Source: Gemmata palustris (GTDB taxonomy: Bacteria > Planctomycetota > Planctomycetia > Gemmatales > Gemmataceae). Taken from it: a stretch of DNA of 64,000 nucleotides. The stretch is taken from the NCBI RefSeq assembly GCF_017939745.1, contig NZ_JAGKQQ010000002.1:682001-746000 (forward strand), given 5' to 3'. The notes below the pieces were generated by a model that did no database searches, was not told the DNA's origin, and was given only the letters and a program-made list of their open reading frames with translations. Of the stretch, positions 59,779 through 64,000 are shown in pieces. A program made the position numbers and the translations under genes. Positions within the stretch are counted from its first letter, which is position 1; each line of letters begins with the position of its first letter.

Positions 59779-59798
59779 AAGTGGTCGCGCGACCACTT
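59779..59798. promoter_or_regulatory. Dispersed palindrome, site 7
   Basis: A perfect AAGTGGTCGCGCGACCACTT, 125 bases upstream of integrase 2 and 120 bases after the last small gene. Confidence 0.8.
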
Positions 59799-59923
59799 GC
59801 TTAGATGAAGGAGATCGGCTGGGCGAATAATTGTGGCCATTTACTAGATGACATGCGCACAATAATCGCTGTTTTTGGCGGCACCGATTCCGACGGTACC
59901 ACTACCACCAGCGAGGATCGACG

Positions 59924-61036
59924 ATGGCGGGTCGTAAGCGACGCAATGGAGCGGGTGAAATCGAGAACCTGCCCAGCGGCAGGTTCCGGGCGAGGAAGTC
60001 AAAAGTTATCGATGGCAAACTGGTCCGCTCGTCCCAGACCTTTGACACGCGGAGGGAAGCAGCTCATTGGCTCAAAGGCGACCAGCCAGCGGTGCGTGTT
60101 AGCACCGTGGGCGAGTGGCTCGACATGTGGCTGGAACTCATCAAGCCGGACAAGGCCGCGAAGACCTACGTCAGCGACAAATGGCGTGTAGACAAGCACC
60201 TCAAGCCCCGGATCGGGACCGTTAAGCTCCGTGATCTCACGGTCCTGATTGCGACGCAGATGCTCGCGGCGATGGCCAAGGACGGTAGGAGCGATTCGGA
60301 ACGCCACAAAGCGGGGTCGCTGCTACGGCGAGCGACCCGGTCCGCTGTGATTTACCAACAGTTACCGTCCTACCCCCTCACCGGGTTCAAGCTGCCGAAC
60401 GTGAAGCCCGAGGAAAAGCAGAGCTTGACGGCCGAGCAGGTGCGGGCGTTCGTCGCCGCGGCCGAGGACTTCGACAACCTCGGTCACGTCATCCAACTCT
60501 GGGTGGACGCGGGCTTACGGTCAGCAGAAATGCTCGCCCTGGAGTGGGGCGACTTCGATCCGGTCGCGGGGACCATCCGCGTCTGCCGATCGCTCGAGCT
60601 CATCACCAACACCGTGAAGGAGCCGAAGACACGCAAGAGCCGGCGGACGATCAAGATCTCCGCAAGTACGGTTCAGGAACTGATAAAGACGCGGCCGGCT
60701 GGGGCGAAACTTGTAGTTCCCAATTCGGACGGTGGCTATTTCTGGCAGTCGAATTTCATGAAGAAAGTGTTCGGCCCGATCCGCAAGGAAGCGAATTTGG
60801 AATGGGTAACACCGTACACGTTCCGGCACACGATGGCGACCCTGCTGTTGCGAGCGGGTGTGCCCGTCAAGGTCGTGAGCGAGCGGCTCGGCCACGAGGA
60901 CGTGATGACCACGCTCCGCACCTACACGCACGTCATGCCGGGCGATCAAGAACGGGCTGCGGCGGTGATGGAATCCGTCTTAGTGCCAATTCAAGAAAGC
61001 CCCGTAGTAGGGGAAAACACTGGGCAACGAAACTGA
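59924..61036 (+). CDS. Tyrosine recombinase/integrase 2
   Basis: A 370-residue protein with an N-terminal AP2-like arm-binding domain (ENLPSGRFRARKSKVIDGKL), a SAM-like core-binding domain, and the catalytic domain from about 165. Catalytic residues visible: Arg in DAGLRSAEML, His-x-x-Arg box TPYTFRHTMAT, LGHEDVMTT and Tyr in LRTYTHVMPG. GAGG lies upstream of the ATG. Its separate sequence from integrase 1 suggests that two elements fused or that one element carries two recombinases. Confidence 0.93.
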   Translation: MAGRKRRNGAGEIENLPSGRFRARKSKVIDGKLVRSSQTFDTRREAAHWLKGDQPAVRVSTVGEWLDMWLELIKPDKAAKTYVSDKWRVDKHLKPRIGTVKLRDLTVLIATQMLAAMAKDGRSDSERHKAGSLLRRATRSAVIYQQLPSYPLTGFKLPNVKPEEKQSLTAEQVRAFVAAAEDFDNLGHVIQLWVDAGLRSAEMLALEWGDFDPVAGTIRVCRSLELITNTVKEPKTRKSRRTIKISASTVQELIKTRPAGAKLVVPNSDGGYFWQSNFMKKVFGPIRKEANLEWVTPYTFRHTMATLLLRAGVPVKVVSERLGHEDVMTTLRTYTHVMPGDQERAAAVMESVLVPIQESPVVGENTGQRN

Positions 61037-61241
61037 GGGAGCCGGCGGAGAGAGAGGTATCGCAAGAGACGTGGGGATAGGCTGCTCGGTCTAACACGTG
61101 CGGCCGAGGTGAAACGACCGGGTCGCGGGGCGATTGGGGGAAAGGAGTTGCGGGGTGCGGGCCGGGGCCGGTATTCTGCGTGTTAGGTTGGTACGCGTAA
61201 TCATCGGTTCGGCACGCTGTCAGTTGGGCGGAGGCGGCGGT

Positions 61242-62453
61242 ATGTCCCTACCACTGTTCAACCCGTTCGACCCGCGGTACGTGGCGGACCCGCACACCTA
61301 CTACGCCCGGTTGCGGCAGACGGCCCCCGTCCAACGGGCCGTGTTGCCCGACGGGCAGGCAGTGTGGCTGCTCACCCGGTACGCCGACGTGGAGGCAGTG
61401 TTTACCGACCCGCGGATGGTTAAGGATCCGCGGAGCGCCTGCTCGCCGGAGCAACTCGCCCGGATGCCGATCCGCCCCGAGTCGACGCGGTACGCCCGCA
61501 CCAACATGCTCTCCCGCGACCCGCCCGACCACACCCGGCTCCGGCGGCTGGTGTCGAAGGCGTTCACCCCGCGGATGGTCGAGCAGTTGCGGCCGCGCGT
61601 TCAAGCGATCGCCGACGCCCTCCTGGACGCGGTCGCCGACCGCGGCGAGATGGACGTGATCGACGAGTACGCCTTCCCGCTGCCGATCACCGTCATCGCC
61701 GAGATGCTCGGCATCCCGGCGGCCGATCGCGACCAGTTCCGCGAGTGGTCCGACGCGATCCTCACGGCGATCCCGCCGCAGCCCGCGACCCCGGAGGCGG
61801 TCGCGGCGTTGGAGGGGTTGGCGCGGTACCTCGGGGACCGGTTCGAGGACCGGCGGCGGGCACCAGCGGAGGATCTGATCACCGGGCTGGTGCAGGCGGA
61901 GGAAGCGGGGGACAAGCTGAGCAAAGACGAGTTGCAGGGGATGGCGTATGTGCTGCTCGTGGCCGGGTACGAGACCACCGCGAACCTGATCGGCAGCGGG
62001 GTGCTGGCGCTGTTAGAGCACCCCGACCAACTCGCCCGGCTGCGGGCCGACCCGGCGCTCATGCCGTCCGCCGTCGAGGAGCTGCTGCGGTTCACCTCGC
62101 CAGTGAAGACGTCCACCGTGCGGTACGCGGCGGCAGACGTGAGCGTGGCCGACGTGGTCATCCCGAAGGGGGAGATGGTGCTTGTCATCATCACGGCGGC
62201 CAACCGCGACCCGGCCCGGTTCCCGTCCCCGGACACGCTCGACATCACCCGGCCGGACAACAAGCACCTCGCGTTCGGGCACGGCATCCACTACTGCCTG
62301 GGAGCACCGCTGGCCCGGCTGGAAGGCGAGATCGCGTTCGGGACACTGTTACGGCGGTTGCCCGACCTGCGGCTCGGGGTCGCGGGCGAAACCTTGACGT
62401 GGCGGCCCAGCTTCGGGCTTCGCGGCCTGGCGAAGTTGCCCGTCCGCTTCTGA
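61242..62453 (+). CDS. Cytochrome P450
   Basis: The ATG at 61242 follows a GGAGG and gives 403 residues, a normal bacterial P450 length. I-helix motif LLVAGYETTANLIG, K-helix EELLRF (Glu-x-x-Arg) and the heme loop FGHGIHYCLGAPLAR with the Cys ligand are present. It would oxidise a small substrate with redox partners encoded elsewhere. It lies between integrase 2 and attR, so it is cargo of the element. Its base use is ordinary for the window. Confidence 0.95.
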   Translation: MSLPLFNPFDPRYVADPHTYYARLRQTAPVQRAVLPDGQAVWLLTRYADVEAVFTDPRMVKDPRSACSPEQLARMPIRPESTRYARTNMLSRDPPDHTRLRRLVSKAFTPRMVEQLRPRVQAIADALLDAVADRGEMDVIDEYAFPLPITVIAEMLGIPAADRDQFREWSDAILTAIPPQPATPEAVAALEGLARYLGDRFEDRRRAPAEDLITGLVQAEEAGDKLSKDELQGMAYVLLVAGYETTANLIGSGVLALLEHPDQLARLRADPALMPSAVEELLRFTSPVKTSTVRYAAADVSVADVVIPKGEMVLVIITAANRDPARFPSPDTLDITRPDNKHLAFGHGIHYCLGAPLARLEGEIAFGTLLRRLPDLRLGVAGETLTWRPSFGLRGLAKLPVRF

Positions 62454-62778
62454 CCACGCGGCCGCCGAGACGGATGTCAAGAAGGCCGAACCACCCGCTG
62501 CTGAGCTGTGCCGTTCGTCCCGCTCAACCCACCAGCCGAAATCACTTCCGCATTTGGTGGGAGGTATGTCGGTGCGAGCTTACCAGATCAGCTACGGAAG
62601 CAGCTACGGACGTACCGCACGATCTGCCCAGCGTGCGAATGGCGAACTACGGACAATCCCTGCATTTCCTTGATGGCGTTTGTAGTCACTTGCAACGGGG
62701 CATGCGATGGGGTAAAAGGGTACGATCTGCCTTGTTTCTCTGGCCTTTGCGAGCAGTGAAAGCCCGTCCTGACGGAGC
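62454..62778. other. Gap between P450 and attR
   Basis: There are 325 bases. A frame at 62508-62759 (83 codons, four Cys) lacks a ribosome site and a recognisable domain, so it is not called. Nothing else is supported. Confidence 0.4.
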
Positions 62779-62823
62779 CTTCGGAACCGAGGGTTAGAGG
62801 TTCAAATCCTCTCGGGTGTACTC
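62779..62823 (+). other. attR: right direct repeat (3' half of tRNA-Arg)
   Basis: The 45 bases identical to 37711-37755 run from the anticodon loop of the tRNA to three bases past its end. The 5' half of a tRNA is absent here, so this is an attachment site, not a second gene. Confidence 0.93.
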
Positions 62824-62934
62824 GACTTAAATCCTTTCGCCGAAGCAGCTTCTGCTTACATCAGTGTGCCGGGCGCGGCTTCCGAATGAGGCGTTTCGTG
62901 GACTGGCCCACAAAACTCCCGAGGAACCGCACCA

Positions 62935-63021
62935 ATGACACGTCCCCGTAAACTCGTACCGCACTACCTTAAACGCACTAAAAGCGGCAAGGGCCGCTTG
63001 ATCTGGACCCATGGCCTTTAG
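62935..63021 (+). pseudogene. N-terminal remnant of another integrase
   Basis: An ATG with 28 codons (MTRPRKLVPHYLKRTKSGKG then RLIW) resembles the N-terminus of planctomycete tyrosine recombinases such as integrase 1 (MNHTPKLCHHKAAQQG). It lies 112 bases after attR; integrase 1 lies at 115 bases after attL. The sequence between repeat and start is also similar in both places (CGAAGCA followed by GCTTAC). Confidence 0.55.
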
Positions 63022-63129
63022 TTCTCGGGGGATGGGAAAGTTCCACCCCCTTGCCCACATCCACACATTACATGGCCCTGGGGCCACTACGAGAAATTAC
63101 TTCCCGGTCCGTTCGGCTCGCCCGAATCT

Positions 63130-63243
63130 CTAGTCGGCCCGCTGCTTGGCCGATTCCACGCCGAGTAGACTGCGGAAGAACGCGACCGACGTGCTCAAAT
63201 CGGCCACGTTCAGAGAGAGGTGGAAGCGGACGGGATCGCTCAT
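63130..63243 (-). pseudogene. VOC-family (glyoxalase-like) N-terminal fragment
   Basis: A 37-codon frame starting MSDPVRFHLSLNVADLSTSV and continuing AFFRSLLGVESAKQRAD then a stop. It matches the first beta-alpha-beta unit of VOC-fold proteins of the ArsI/CadI group. The rest of the roughly 130-residue protein is absent. Confidence 0.6.
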
Positions 63244-63260
63244 GGTCTCAACAGGGCGGA

Positions 63261-64000
63261 TCACTCGAAGTAGGTGTCGGTCCTCCCGTACTCGGCGTAC
63301 TTCGTCTTCAGCCACGCATGGAACTCGCGGTAGTGCGCGTCCCGCTGGTCGCCGCCATCAGAAAGGGCATTGTAACTGAGGTACAACTGGCACCGCCAGC
63401 GCGCACTGACGTTGGGAGCGGAGCAGTGCGGGGTGAACCCGCCGAACACGGCCACGCCCCCGGGCTCAAAGAGCAGCGGCACGGCCCGCGCCTCGTCCAC
63501 CGTTCCGGGCGGGAGTTCATGGTACTGGCCGTCCTCGGGCGAGAGCGGGCCGGTAGAGTAGCAGCCCGGGTACACCACCGTACACCCGTTGTCGCGATCG
63601 GCCGCATCAAAAGGGACCAGGATCGTGAGGAAGGTGCGGGGAACCCGTCCCACGCGATCCGGTCCTGGTGCAGCCCGCACCCCTTCACGCCCGGGGGCTT
63701 GTAGATCAACTTGTCTTTGAACAGGCACGCCGGCTCGTCGTGTACACTTCCCCGCGCGGTCACAAACGGAAAGCACATCAGCGCGATGTCCTGGAGCACC
63801 AGAGACGCGGTGAGCCGAGCCGAACCTTCGTGGCGAGCCACCCGGCCCCGAGGTTCACGGCCGGGCCGATGGACGAGGTGACCGAGGTACTCGTGTAGAA
63901 CACGCTGCGGTCGAACCCGCGCGCGGCCAGGAGCGACTCGTCGAACAGTGACGTGCCCGCGGTGACCGACCCGTAGAACGAGGGCGCAAGGCCGAACACC
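63261..64000 (-). pseudogene. Phytanoyl-CoA dioxygenase-family gene broken by two frameshifts
   Basis: Three frames join to one PhyH-like protein. The first (63999 to about 63820) reads FGLAPSFYGSVTAGTSLFDE; the second (about 63820 to 63640) has CGLHQDRIAWDG, whose His-x-Asp is the iron-binding motif; the third (about 63640 to 63261) has GFTPHCSAPN with the third iron ligand and RWRCQLYLSY with the 2-oxoglutarate Arg. Each change of frame lacks a slippery site. The 5' end may run past the window edge. It could be two sequencing errors rather than decay. Confidence 0.7.

Noticed and set aside
43447-59798. Dispersed palindromes as transcription terminators
   Set aside because: Perfect palindromes without a loop and without a T-run; several lie in divergent promoter regions rather than after genes.
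62508-62759. 83-codon frame with several cysteines between the P450 gene and attR
   Set aside because: No ribosome site and no recognisable domain; codon use is mixed. Kept as gap.
62779-62823. A second tRNA-Arg gene
   Set aside because: Only the 3' half from the anticodon loop is present; the D-arm and 5' acceptor strand are absent.

Overview
The window is high-GC, gene-dense bacterial DNA whose gene content points to a planctomycete of the Gemmata type. The indicators are many small exported or DUF-type proteins, an ECF sigma factor next to a Ser/Thr kinase, a DUF1580-like protein, long intergenic palindromes, and flagellar genes split over several short operons. This is inference from family recognition; no 16S gene is present.

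Region 1 (1-15.6 kb) is a flagellar locus. On the plus strand it holds flhB (cut by the window edge), flhA and a FliA-type sigma factor, then motA, a short motB, an exported TPR-like protein, a small protein, fliK, flgD and flgE. On the minus strand fliL-fliM-fliN-fliO follow, then two lipoproteins and a small CxC protein. MotB lacks the OmpA-like anchor, FliM lacks the usual CheY-binding N-terminus, and FlgD is short.

Region 2 (15.8-37 kb) is ordinary chromosome. It includes an acyltransferase-fold protein, two methyltransferases, a cyclophilin, an exported esterase-like protein and a sulfur module (CoA-disulfide reductase-rhodanese fusion plus membrane rhodanese, divergent from an ArsR regulator with a clear operator). 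It also holds rpsU, feoA-feoA-feoB, an rmlD-like reductase, a solute-binding-like protein with a sensor kinase, and ung. Very long hairpins separate several gene pairs.

Region 3 (37.7-62.8 kb) is an integrated element. tRNA-Arg(TCG) at 37679-37752 is the target: 45 bp from its anticodon loop to just past its 3' end are repeated exactly at 62779-62823. Between the repeats lie two tyrosine integrases, an excisionase-like protein, an ECF/kinase/Ig-like cassette, a phage-tail-like module (tail-tube-like protein, tail chaperone with a textbook -1 slippery site, tape-measure-like protein), a primase-domain/ParB-like/TubC_N-like cluster, a HipA-kinase/DUF3037 pair, a PadR/membrane pair, a sigma-like factor, a run of very small genes and a cytochrome P450. 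I see no capsid, portal or terminase gene. A palindrome, AAGTGGTCGCGCGACCACTT, recurs at gene borders across 43.4-59.8 kb, and its 14-bp core also occurs inside the first integrase gene. It looks like the operator or centromere-like site of the element.

Region 4 (62.8-64 kb) is decayed DNA: a 28-codon N-terminal remnant of another integrase directly after attR, which suggests serial integration at this tRNA, then broken VOC-family and phytanoyl-CoA-dioxygenase-family genes.
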